A stretch of 64,000 nucleotides of DNA from the NCBI GenBank assembly GCA_933228675.1, contig OW121740.1, positions 31,892,632-31,956,631 on the forward strand, read 5' to 3'. Position 1 is the first letter of the stretch; each line of letters starts with the position of its first letter. Below the pieces are notes generated by a model. The model was not told where the DNA came from and did not search any database. It saw only the letters and a list, made by a program, of their open reading frames with translations. The position numbers and the translations under genes are program-made. Origin of the DNA: Stomorhina lunata (taxonomy: Eukaryota; Arthropoda; Insecta; Diptera; Rhiniidae). Of this stretch, positions 23,165 to 34,740 are shown piece by piece.

Positions 23165-23335
23165 CCCTCTGGTAACTTTTTACGTCGTCATGACTACAAC
23201 ATACCCTTCGAATTACTTAGAAGTTATTATAGTAAGTATTTATTTGTAATTCGAATGGTAATTAGAACGGAATGACCCGGGTTCAAATCCCACCAAGACA
23301 AAGCAAAAAAAAAAAGCGAAAAAAAAAACAAAGTT
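23165..23335 (+). mobile_element. SINE-like unit with B-box and A-rich tail
   Basis: Contains GACCCGGGTTCAAATCCCAC, which includes a near-perfect pol III B-box (GGTTCAAATCC), followed by an A-rich tail (AAGCAAAAAAAAAAAGCG). The 140 bp before it match 60870-61010 on the reverse strand, sharing ATGACTACAACATACCC, AAGTATTTATTTGTAATT and GGTAA. No convincing full tRNA cloverleaf is present. Pol III-derived retroposon is the simplest reading; a TIR element carrying the same unit at 59885-61038 complicates it. Confidence 0.55.
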
Positions 23336-23348
23336 ATTATCCGATATT

Positions 23349-24053
23349 TATACCCTTCACCACCATAGGTGGAAAGGGTATTATAAGTTTATGCTGATGT
23401 ATGTAACGCATACAAATATTTATCTTAGACCCACCTTTTAGTATACCAATAGGCTTTGAATCACTTTCTGAGTCGATTTAGGGATGTCCGTCCGTCTCGC
23501 TGGCTGGACGGCTAGCTGGACCCCCATGTAAACCTTGTATAATTTTATGAAATTTGGCACAGATCATGTTTTTGATAATGGGACCATGGCTATTGAAATT
23601 CGTCAAAATTGGTTCATCATATTTATGGTACTTCCCATAGGTCCCACCTCCCGGAATTGGTATATTGGCCTCAAATATCAATATTTTTTCATAAAATTTA
23701 AAACAAATACTGCTTATGTAAACTTAAATCACTGCTTATGTAAACTTAAATCACTACCAAATTTCGTTAAAATCGGTCCACATTTGACCATAGCTCCCAT
23801 ACAAACTCTTCTTTAAAAACTAAATGAGACAGAAATCACTAAAGCGCTCGTAAATCTGAAGAAAATGAAAATTTCACATTTATTTTTGCACACATAATTT
23901 GTGTAACAACTTTAATCAATTTGCCAAATTTCGAGATAATCGGTCCACATTTGACCCTTGCTCTCATATAAGTCCAAATGACGGAAACAGCTTAAATATA
24001 AAAGTTTTAAGAAAATGTTTGTATGATGATATAGCACTTTCTTACTTGTTTTT
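23349..24053 (+). mobile_element. HINE-like family A, copy lacking the 3' hairpin
   Basis: Starts TATACCCTTCACCACCATAG and is normal to GTTTGTATGATG. Then a deletion removes the inverted subterminal repeat and hairpin and leaves ATAGCACTTTCTTACTTGTT. A short duplication (ACTGCTTATGTAAACTTAAA) occurs near 23710-23750. Confidence 0.88.
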
Positions 24054-24169
24054 CATTCATTTTTAAGCTAAATGTAAAAACTTTACGTATTTTTCGAAAA
24101 TAAATTATATGGAAGGTGCGTTTCCCGAAAACCTATTTGATTTGATTTTGACTTTTACATTTGATATCA

Positions 24170-24915
24170 AACGTTTTTTCTATATTTTTTTAAACCTGAA
24201 CAGATGTTTGAGATCCACATTCATTTTCAAATGAGGGTTCATTTGAGAATAAACGTTTGAAAAATGATAGTTTCTCAAATTGAGAATAAAGGTTATTCTC
24301 AAATTATTATCAAACCCTAAGATGATTTGAGAATGATTTGAAAAATAGTGTTATATAAATTTAATAACAAACCTTATTTCAATTTTTTTTCAAACATTAA
24401 AAAAAATGTATGTTAAAAAAATGTTTAAAATATTTTAATGCCATTCATTGCATTTCAAAGAAATTCGTTATTTCTTTCGGATTTTTTAAAATTGATCCAT
24501 ATGTGACCATAAAACCTTGCTTAAAAAATGTCAAAATTAAAAATTCAATAATATTCATAGGCATAAGTAAATTTTCTTTGTTTCTTAAATTTTTTTTTTA
24601 CCTAGCAATAAAAAAATATATATTAAGCAAAATAATTCAAGTATGATGCACCGTTTTCAATAACAAAATAAACAAACTTAAAAATACAAAGCCATTTTAT
24701 TTATGTTCCACATGTACATGATATCCACATTTAAAAAACCTTTGAGAATGAGGTTTGATAATGATTTGAGAATAAAGGCATTTCTCAATTTGAGAATAAA
24801 GTCCCCTTTTTGTTGAGACCGCTATTATTCTCAAATCAGTGTCAAACGTTTAACCTTTGAAAAAAGATTTATTTTCAAATCATCCTCAATTTGAGAATAA
24901 ACCTTTTTTCTTACT
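24170..24915. repeat. Inverted-repeat-rich element with TTTGAGAATAAA motif
   Basis: The word TTTGAGAATAAA(G/C) and its reverse TTATTCTCAAA occur many times at 24225-24340 and 24735-24905, producing multiple possible stem-loops on both sides of a neutral middle. The right end reads TTGAGAATAAACCTTTTTTC then TTACTGGG. I could not pair it with a left terminus, so the left boundary is approximate. Likely a non-autonomous DNA element. Confidence 0.5.
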
Positions 24916-25074
24916 GGGTAATTACACAATGTAGCAGTAAAATTTTGAACCAATTAAGACCCACAAAATCTGAAAGTTTATGATGGTAAAAAAACTCAAG
25001 CTAAATAAATCGAAAAACATTGGATCCGATATTAGCAAAATTCTAGGTCTTTATCGTCAATAAATTTAAGTATA

Positions 25075-25380
25075 TTTTCTTCGATGTCGAATATCTCATA
25101 AACTTTAATAGATAAGTCATATATGTAGCAATATTTTTGTATATCTCTACTAGCAGACATAAAAACATTTTATATCGGATCAAAAATGTGACTTAATGTT
25201 CGAAAAACCCAAGGTGCCCGTTTTTGGGGCATAAAGCTCCTCTCCTGATAAGTCTAAAGACTCCAAATTCAAAACTTAAAATCAAATACTCCTCGTTAAT
25301 AGCCATGTGATAATCAAGGTTACCGTTTAAGTTCTTGAATTATTTCAATAATTTTTTTTTTCAACCCACTGTGCATCTTA
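25075..25380 (+). repeat. Dispersed repeat E, copy 2
   Basis: Partner of 16380-16660, in the same orientation; shares TATCTCATAAAC, GCAGACATAAAAACATTTTA, AATAGCCATGTG, GATAATCAAGGTTACCG and the CAACCCACTGTGC end. Confidence 0.6.
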
Positions 25381-26899
25381 AGCTTAAGATTTTGAAGCTA
25401 AAAAATGTGCTACTGTGTTGTAAGATTCATTCAAATAATAATCAATGAATTTAAGGTAAAATATTGAGTATCATTTTATTAAAGGTATTGGTACAATCGA
25501 TAAAATGTTGCTTTTCCAGAATTGTGCATTTATTTTGAACAATCAAAGTATGTAATAGTAGCACTGTGCGACATCATAACTTTTTTTTCTGCCTTGGTAC
25601 ATGTGTGAGTCTTAGCGTATTTCAATATGATTATATTTGCGTATTATTATAAGTAGTTACTCGTGCCTTAATTAAATTCAATAAATGTTTTACCATTTTG
25701 TTGAGGATTGTCTTAAATTTGTTTACTACTCAAGTTTCTTTTTGTTTTATTTTTATCGAATTCTTAAATGTTTCAGTACCAGCAAAAATTTTCCTTATCA
25801 AGAAAGAAACAGTCTTGCACATGTTACCAGACAATAAATATTTGGTTTAACACTTCAGGCTGTCGTTAACCTTTTGAACTTGTTTTAGCAGACAAGGATT
25901 TAAAATAAGCAGATACACCTACCAGTTTTTTTTTTTGCAAAAAAAGCGTTACATTCTGTTACGCTTGCAAAATTATTTGGTAGATGATAATAAATCATCT
26001 TAAAGGAAAATGTAAATATTATAAATATTAATTTATCCCTTCATGGTTGGCTAGGAATTTCGAGTTTATTGTTGCAATATTTTACCAGATGTTTTATATG
26101 TTATATTTGTATCACTTTAAAAAATATAATTTTTATTTATGGGTTTTTAATGATTGAAGTTATTAATAAATTAAATGCAATATAATATTAATTTAAACAA
26201 GATAATATTGAGACTATAAATTAAGGAAATGGCAATGAAATATATAAACATATATGTTACAAATATGTATTTAAATTATTTTTATATATGTGATTCGTTT
26301 AAATATTTAAAATAAAAACAATTCGTTATTAAATCAGACACATATTGTTAATGAATGAAATTAATTAATAGGAAATTATCTGCAAAAAAAAGAGATCCGT
26401 TTACGGCAAAGTATTATAAGTCAATAACATTGAATTTAATTAACTCAACATTTTTTTCAGAAATTCGTATAATTGAATTTCCTTTTTTTTATTTTTTAAC
26501 TGATGGTGCATATGATATTAAACCGATAATCGTCTATATATTTATATAAAAATGAATGCTTGTCTGTACATCCTTTATAGAATTTGATCATGTTATGTAG
26601 AACTCAGTCGTGTCCAGGCTCCTTTACATAAAATTTAAAAGAAAAAAACACCTTAACTCTTTTCTTTTATGGACACTTCTCTTTCCCTTTATTGTTTCAC
26701 TTTTTGTTTCACTTTTATCTTTACTCTTACAAACTAGGTTTTTATTGAGAACTAGATTGCTGTCTCTTGTAGGGAACCAGAGTGTTGGCAAGGCGAGAGA
26801 ACCTAAACTAGTTTCGTTCCGAGTGTTTTCTTCCAGGACACGAACTAGTTACTCCTAGCTTTTCCTAGCCTACAATTTCCCTCTGTGCTTCCGAGTATT
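25381..26899. other. AT-rich stretch becoming less AT-rich from 26580
   Basis: No gene recognised. From about 26580 the base composition shifts: more C and T, AACTAGTT words, and nested palindromes such as ACTTCCAGGAAGT just after the end of this stretch. This part may belong to the same unit as the hairpin series that follows. Confidence 0.45.
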
Positions 26900-26931
26900 A
26901 CTTCCAGGAAGTTATCTCCTAATACTTGCTT

Positions 26932-27348
26932 GTACTGATTGGGAAACCAGTACCCTATTCTGGAATTTGATGTAATCAAATTCACCTTCTTCTAAGCTTG
27001 GTCCTACGCTTGAATTCGATGTAATCGAATCCAATATCCCACTCTTTACTGATTGTAAACCAGTAACTAACTGTCTAAATTGATGTTATCAATTCAGTTT
27101 ACCCCCTTCTATTACACTACTCTGAATTGAAATGATGTTATCACTTCAACTTACCGATGTCTCTGTCTTGCCACCACGTCTTTCACGTTCCGCTGTAAAA
27201 TTACAAGAGAGCTAATCGTTAATTTTCCCTGGCTTATATACTAATACATTTGGCTTTCTCTTGTCCTTGGCATCATTTTGTAGTTGCTGAAAAGAAAAGA
27301 CACTTTGGCAGATGTAATCTGCCCCCTTGAAATGGATGTAATCCATTT
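26932..27348 (-). repeat. Series of eight short hairpins with GTA/GTT loops
   Basis: Hairpins lie at 26932-26953, 26963-26983, 27010-27034, 27046-27066, 27075-27097, 27127-27149, 27307-27323 and 27330-27348. Stems are 7-11 bp and unrelated in outer sequence, yet seven of eight have the same three-base loop (GTA or GTT), and six close with GAT/ATC. Five stems carry one interior mismatch; all five are A in the left arm against C in the right. On a minus-strand transcript these would be G.U pairs, leaving the stems unbroken. Spacers are pyrimidine-rich on the plus strand. No function is known to me; it could be part of an LTR or other transposon, or a structured RNA. Confidence 0.7.
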
Positions 27349-27444
27349 ACCCACCAGAAAAACTACATATGTCAATTCATATTCCCCTTTTATTGGGTAC
27401 CACTGTGTGTCCACAATTTTATAACAAATTTGGGTCCTCACAGT

Positions 27445-27880
27445 CTTAAGAAAAGTTGTTGCGCATGAGCCGACAAACATCATTAAGTTGGTACGACCAA
27501 GTTTTGAAAGATGGCTACACTAAAAAATAACCCAAAATGTAATAAATCGTAAACTGTGCATTTGATCATGCTATGATTTTAAGCGAAGTTGTTGCGTATA
27601 AGTCGACGGTGGTTTCTAAGTTGGAGCGATTAATTCCTGATAGATGGCGCTACTGAAAATTTTTAAAAATGAATTGAATAGTAATTCAAGCATATACAAT
27701 TGATTATGTAATAATCTTAAGCAAAGTTATTGTGCATGAGCCAACGAAGGTTTTTAAGTTGTTGAGACTAATGATCGCTAGGTGGCGCCACTGGAAATTA
27801 ATGAAAATAAAATGAATCGTAAACTATGCATTCGATCATATGTTGATGGGACAAAGTCAATAAAATGATCATGGGTTGCA
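27445..27880 (+). repeat. Tandem repeat, about 130-bp unit (locus 2)
   Basis: Three to four units match locus 1 at 5285-5760: AAACTGTGCATTTGATCATG, TTTAAGCGAAGTTGTTGCG, GGTGGCGCCACTGGAAA. Spacing between matching points is 131 and 139 bp. Units have diverged. Confidence 0.75.
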
Positions 27881-27949
27881 GAAAAGAGTACAGAACAAGA
27901 ACATTCAACGTGTAGTTCTAACTTTTTAAAAAGAAAGAGGTTTCTACAA

Positions 27950-30632
27950 ATTTTTTTTAAATATTTTTACCAAAATTTTTCAATATAAAATTTTTTATCA
28001 ACAATTTTTCTGTAAAACATTTTTTTTATAGAAAATTGTTCTATATTATTTTTATCAAAAATTTTTTTATAAAATTTTTTTATCGAAATTTTTTTATAAA
28101 AAATCTTTGTACAGAAAATTTTCTTACAAAAATGTTTCTATAGAAAATTTTCTTACAAAAATGTTTCTATAGAAAATTTTCTTACAAAAATGTTTCTATA
28201 GAAAATTTTTTTATCAAAAATGTTTCTATAAAAGGTTCAAACGTTTAAATTTTTTTTGTATAGAAAATGTTTGTTTTTGTTCAGTAGATAATGTACGCTT
28301 TTTCTTATGGTTTATGAACATAATTCTTAAAAGTTTTGTTTGTAAATTTAGTAATAATGCGAGGTTTTCGATCTGTCTAAATTGGAGATAATCCTCCTGA
28401 AGAGATGGCTTAACCAACCATCGAAACGCTTCGAGGAATTTGGTTTTTCCGCAAACATTTTTTGGCTTTTTATTAATAAATTGGTCTGTTACATTAATAA
28501 ATAAATGTAACAGATTTGAGATCAAATGCGAATACTCTTCTTTTTGAGAAATTTTTTTTATCAAATTTTTTTGTATAGAAAATTTTATTGTTAACAATTT
28601 TTTTATAGAAAATTTTCTAAAAAAAATTTTTCTATAGAAAATTTTCCTACAAAAATATTTCTATAGAAAATTTTCCTACAAAAATATTTCTATAGAAAAT
28701 TATTTTATCAAATTTTATACAGATAAAAGTTTTGTAAGAAAATTTTGTATAGAAAAATTTCTTACAAAACTTTTTCTGTATAAAATTTTTTATCAAAAAT
28801 TTTTCTGTAGAAAATTTGATTATAAAAATTTTTTATCAAAAAACAATTTTTTTTATCAAAAAACAATTTTTTTATCAAAAATTTTTTATATTTTTTTTAT
28901 CAAAAATTTTTCTATAGGGAATTTTTTTATCAAACATTTTTCTATAGAAATTTTTTTTGCCAAAAATTTTTCTATAGACAATATTTTTTTCAAAAATTTT
29001 TCTATATTTTGTTTATCAAAAATTTTTCTATAAAAAATTCTAACTTTTTAAATTTATTTCTATAGAAAATTTTCTTACAAAAATTTTTCTATAAAAAATT
29101 TTTTTTATCAAAATTTTTTCTATAGAAAATTTTCTTGCAAAAATTTTTCAATAGAAAATTTTTTTGTTAAAAATCTTTCTATAGAAAATTTTTTTATCAA
29201 AAATTTTTGAGTAGAAAATTTTTTATCAAAAATTTTCTTACAAAAATTTTTTAATAGAAATTTTTTTATCAAAAATTTTTCTATAACAAATTTTTTATCA
29301 AAAAATTTTCTATCACAAATTTTTTATCAAAAAATTTTCTATAAAAAGTTCTAACGGTTTAATTTTTTTTCTTTCTATAGAAAATTTTCTTACAAAAATT
29401 TTCTATAAATTTTTGTTATCATAATTCTTCTATATAAAGTTTTGTTATCAAAAATTTTTCTAGATAAAATTTTTTATCAAAAATTTTTGAGTAGAAAATT
29501 TTTTTACCAAAAATAGTTTTTTTTACAAATATTATTCTATAGAAAATTATCTTATCAAAAATTTTTCTATAACAAATTTTTTCTTCAAAAAGTTTTCTAT
29601 AGAAAATTTTTTATCAAAAATTTTTGAGTATAAAATTTTTTTATCAAAAATTTTTCTATGAAAAATTTTCTTATCAAAAATGTTTCTAAATTAAATTTTT
29701 TATCAAAAATTTTTCTATATAAAATTTTTTATCAAAAATTTTTGTATAGAAAATTCTCTTATAATAGAAAAACTTATCTTTATTTTTTTTATCAAAAAAT
29801 TTTCTAAAAAAGTTCTTACGTTTTAGATATATTTTTTTTTTCTATAGAAAGTTTTCTTACAAACATTTTTCTATATAAAATTTTTTTATCAAAATTTTTT
29901 CTAAAGAAAATTTTTTTAATTACAATTTTTTTATAGAAAATTCTTTTATCAAAAATTTTTTTATAGAACATTTTCTTGAAAAACTTTTTTTATAAAAAAT
30001 TTTTTTATCAAAAATTTTTCTATAAAAATTTTTTCTATAGAAAATTTTTTATCAAAAATTTTTCTATAGAAAATTTTTTATCAAAAATTTTTGAGTAGAA
30101 AATTTTTTTGTAAAAAATTTTCTTACTAAAATTTTCTATAGAAAATTTTTGTAAGAAAATTTTTTCTATAGAAAATTTTTTAATAAAAAATTTTTCTATA
30201 ACAAATATTTTAACAAAAATTTTTCTATAGAAAATTTTTTGGATCGAAATTATCTAAAAAAAAAAATATAAAAATCTAAAATTGTTTAATATTAGAATTC
30301 ATTTCCGTTTTGAAAAATATTCCCAATATTTACAAAAATATTCCCAATGTTTACAAAAATAATAGTGTCGTGGCAACAATGTTCGAGCTTATATTTTTTT
30401 GTTCTCTTGAACCATATATTTTGTTGCTATAAATTGGATATTGATTTGTTTCTAGCCTATTTTGGTTTTGTCTTTTCTTTAAGAAAGCGGCATCAACAAA
30501 CTTTGTTAGCATCCAAATTCCAACTGAATGATTTTATTATTCACTTTCACGAGTTTTATTAATGATCGTTGTATTTACGGAAATTAAAAAAAATTCATAG
30601 GCTGCTTGTGGTATGGGCTGCCTACTCCTGGA
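27950..30632 (-). mobile_element. Composite repeat copy III, reverse orientation
   Basis: Read on the minus strand this repeats the order of copy I: C block (30281-30632), long degenerate palindromic minisatellite (about 28590-30260), exon-like ORF (28240-28570), and more minisatellite (27950-28240). Array units are TTTCTATAGAAAATTTT with TTATCAAAA-type linkers. They are much more diverged than those at 8107-9140 or 37825-39535, so this is the older array. Here the ORF is embedded in the array rather than lying at its edge. Confidence 0.7.
28240..28570 (-). pseudogene. Exon-like ORF fragment, second copy
   Basis: Reads EYSHLISNLLHLFINVTD, then TKFLEAFRWLVKP, then QFRQIENLALLLNLQTKL, then RIMFINHKKK. 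It matches 4262-4501 throughout, with a one-codon insertion (SLQE against LVK) after WLVKP. The frame runs out into array sequence on both sides, which sets no real start. Differences from copy I are almost all replacement changes. Unknown parent protein. Confidence 0.5.
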
Positions 30633-31700
30633 AATAACAGTTATTATAGTAAAGTTAGCATTGTTTCCTCGTTTCTCCTAGCTCACTCTAAAATGTAAAA
30701 AATCAACCTTATTGGACAATAATTGAAAGAGATACACGGTCAAAAAGCTTTTTACTTCGGAGGTGGTCTGCTTTGACGCCCAATCATTCACCCTATGTAA
30801 ACACAGGTTAACGGTAAATAAAAAATTTAGAAAGCTTGTAACTTCCTTACAAGTTCTTTCATACAAGCTGATGCAATCAGACTTACAGTTTAGAAGATAC
30901 AGACTTATTACCACTTTTTTTTTGTTTCAAACCACTATGCACTATTTCAAAAGCCATTAAACGGTAAAGGAAGGACCTGGGGCCAAATTACCGCATTTAA
31001 TATCGATCGAAAAATCAGACTTTTAAGCGCATATTGTGAAGTATACTTTAGGAATGTTCAAAGTTATTTCGATGCCAAAAGTTTATTGAAATTCGGAATT
31101 CATTTTGATTTGTTTTTAAAAATATATATCGTTCAATTAAAACTCTTTTACTATTGTTCATCTTTTGGCAAATAACTTCAAAAAAATATAGTAAACTGTG
31201 CGTCTTTTAAATAATTTTGATTATCCTTAAAGTATGCTATACAAATGTTTTGAAAATTTCGATCGATATCGAATGCCGTAATTTTGGCCCAGAGCTAAAA
31301 AAACGAATGACATTTCGACTGTAAATGTTTATATTTTTTGCTTATGACATTCTTATATCAAGTCGTCAAAAACTTATTTTTTTTTTCATCTGTATTGCAT
31401 GTATTGGCAATTATTTATAAAATGTAAGGTCAACCTTAAGTAGCATAATTTATTGTTAAACACAGTAGATTTATTAATGCTTTTTTCTGTTTTTTCAGTT
31501 TAAATAAAATAATTTGAATATGTTGGAGAAATTGTATCATTTATTCATGTTTAACTTCAATATTTATTACTGTCTGGTAAATTTTAAATTATACCATCAT
31601 TTAGCTTTTTCATTGCGAATTAACTTCTTTACAGAGAAATACTGCCCAATATAAATATTTGCATTTATATAAGATAAGAGGGCTTAATAAAAGACTTTAT
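30633..31700. other. AT-rich stretch around the foldback
   Basis: Apart from the foldback at 30974-31295 I see only AT-rich unique sequence. The overlapping frames at 30678-30960 lie on opposite strands and neither has recognisable content. Confidence 0.5.
30974..31295. mobile_element. Foldback element with about 38-bp outer arms
   Basis: GGGGCCAAATTACCGCATTT and ATATCGATCGAAA on the left are mirrored by TTTCGATCGATATCGAATGC and CGTAATTTTGGCCCAGAG on the right. Weaker pairing continues inward (AGTATACTTTAGGAAT against the mirror of ATCCTTAAAGTATGCT). The whole 320 bp forms one imperfect hairpin, typical of a foldback MITE. No coding sequence. Confidence 0.6.
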
Positions 31701-31950
31701 ACATATCAAATTTATACAGACAGGCCAAGAAAGCTTTTCTTCCAACAGCCATTCAAATGGTAAATCTTATTAACTTTGACTTATATTGACCATAATCAGC
31801 TGACAAACTAAGACATAGACTAAAACATAGACTAACACATAGACTAAGACATAGACTTAGACATAGACTAAGACATAGACTAAGACATAGACTAAGACAT
31901 AGACTAAGATGTAGACTAAGACATAGACTAAGACATAGACTAAGACATAG

Positions 31951-33270
31951 ACTAAGACTAAGACTAAGACTAAGACTAAGACTAAGACTAAGACTAAGAC
32001 TAAGACTAAGACTAAGACTAAGACTAAGACTAAGACTAAGACTAAGACTAAGACTAAGACTAAGACTAAGACTAAGACTAAGACTAAGACTAAGACTAAG
32101 ACTAAGACTAAGACTAAGACTAAGACTAAGACTAAGACTAAGACTAAGACTAAGACTAAGACTAAGACTAAGACTAAGACTAAGACTAAGACTAAGACTA
32201 AGACTAAGACTAAGACTAAGACTAAGACTAAGACTAAGACTAAGACTAAGACTAAGACTAAGACTAAGACTAAGACTAAGACTAAGACTAAGACTAAGAC
32301 TAAGACTAAGACTAAGACTAAGACTAAGACTAAGACTAAGACTAAGACTAAGACTAAGACTAAGACTAAGACTAAGACTAAGACTAAGACTAAGACTAAG
32401 ACTAAGACTAAGACTAAGACTAAGACTAAGACTAAGACTAAGACTAAGACTAAGACTAAGACTAAGACTAAGACTAAGACTAAGACTAAGACTAAGACTA
32501 AGACTAAGACTAAGACTAAGACTAAGACTAAGACTAAGACTAAGACTAAGACTAAGACTAAGACTAAGACTAAGACTAAGACTAAGACTAAGACTAAGAC
32601 TAAGACTAAGACTAAGACTAAGACTAAGACTAAGACTAAGACTAAGACTAAGACTAAGACTAAGACTAAGACTAAGACTAAGACTAAGACTAAGACTAAG
32701 ACTAAGACTAAGACTAAGACTAAGACTAAGACTAAGACTAAGACTAAGACTAAGACTAAGACTAAGACTAAGACTAAGACTAAGACTAAGACTAAGACTA
32801 AGACTAAGACTAAGACTAAGACTAAGACTAAGACTAAGACTAAGACTAAGACTAAGACTAAGACTAAGACTAAGACTAAGACTAAGACTAAGACTAAGAC
32901 TAAGACTAAGACTAAGACTAAGACTAAGACTAAGACTAAGACTAAGACTAAGACTAAGACTAAGACTAAGACTAAGACTAAGACTAAGACTAAGACTAAG
33001 ACTAAGACTAAGACTAAGACTAAGACTAAGACTAAGACTAAGACTAAGACTAAGACTAAGACTAAGACTAAGACTAAGACTAAGACTAAGACTAAGACTA
33101 AGACTAAGACTAAGACTAAGACTAAGACTAAGACTAAGACTAAGACTAAGACTAAGACTAAGACTAAGACTAAGACTAAGACTAAGACTAAGACTAAGAC
33201 TAAGACTAAGACTAAGACTAAGACTAAGACTAAGACTAAGACTAAGACTAAGACTAAGACTAAGACTAAG
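31951..33270 (+). repeat. Perfect (ACTAAG)n block
   Basis: 1320 bp, equal to 220 uninterrupted copies of ACTAAG; I see no variant unit. Such perfection over 1.3 kb indicates very recent homogenisation, or collapse and expansion in the assembly. Confidence 0.97.
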
Positions 33271-33288
33271 ACATAGACTAAGACATAG

Positions 33289-33396
33289 ACATATCAAATT
33301 TATACAGACAGGCCAAGAAAGCTTTTCTTCCAACAGCCATTCAAATGGTAAATCTTATTAACTTTGACTTATATTGACCATAATCAGCTGACAAAC
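33289..33396 (+). repeat. Second copy of the array's 108-bp left flank
   Basis: Identical to 31701-31808, from ACATATCAAATTTATACAGA to CAGCTGACAAAC. It sits between the ACTAAG block and the 12-mer block. It shows that the array with its left edge was tandemly duplicated with a 1588-bp offset. Confidence 0.97.
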
Positions 33397-33616
33397 GAAG
33401 ACATAGACTAAGACATAGACTTAGACATAGACTAAGACATAGACTAAGACATAGACTAAGACATAGACTAAGACATAGACTAAGACATAGACTAAGACAT
33501 AGACTAAGACAAAGACTAAGACATAGACTAAGACATAGACTAAGACATAGACTAAGACATAGACTAAGACATAGACTAAGACATAGACATAGACATAGAC
33601 TAAGACATAGACTAAG

Positions 33617-34600
33617 ACATAGACATAGACATAGACATAGACATAGACATAGACATAGACATAGACATAGACATAGACATAGACATAGACATAGACATAG
33701 ACATAGACATAGACATAGACATAGACATAGACATAGACATAGACATAGACATAGACATAGACATAGACATAGACATAGACATAGACATAGACATAGACAT
33801 AGACATAGACATAGACATAGACATAGACATAGACATAGACATAGACATAGACATAGACATAGACATAGACATAGACATAGACATAGACATAGACATAGAC
33901 ATAGACATAGACATAGACATAGACATAGACATAGACATAGACATAGACATAGACATAGACATAGACATAGACATAGACATAGACATAGACATAGACATAG
34001 ACATAGACATAGACATAGACATAGACATAGACATAGACATAGACATAGACATAGACATAGACATAGACATAGACATAGACATAGACATAGACATAGACAT
34101 AGACATAGACATAGACATAGACATAGACATAGACATAGACATAGACATAGACATAGACATAGACATAGACATAGACATAGACATAGACATAGACATAGAC
34201 ATAGACATAGACATAGACATAGACATAGACATAGACATAGACATAGACATAGACATAGACATAGACATAGACATAGACATAGACATAGACATAGACATAG
34301 ACATAGACATAGACATAGACATAGACATAGACATAGACATAGACATAGACATAGACATAGACATAGACATAGACATAGACATAGACATAGACATAGACAT
34401 AGACATAGACATAGACATAGACATAGACATAGACATAGACATAGACATAGACATAGACATAGACATAGACATAGACATAGACATAGACATAGACATAGAC
34501 ATAGACATAGACATAGACATAGACATAGACATAGACATAGACATAGACATAGACATAGACATAGACATAGACATAGACATAGACATAGACATAGACATAG
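33617..34600 (+). repeat. Perfect (ACATAG)n block
   Basis: 984 bp, equal to 164 uninterrupted copies of ACATAG, the other half of the parental 12-mer. Flanked on both sides by mixed 12-mer units. Confidence 0.97.
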
Positions 34601-34740
34601 ACTAAGACATAGACTAAGACATAGACTAAGACATAGACTAAGACATAGACTAAGACATAGACTAAGATATAGATTAAGACATAGACTAAGACATAGACTA
34701 AGACATAGACTAAGACATAGACTAAGACATAGACTAAGAC

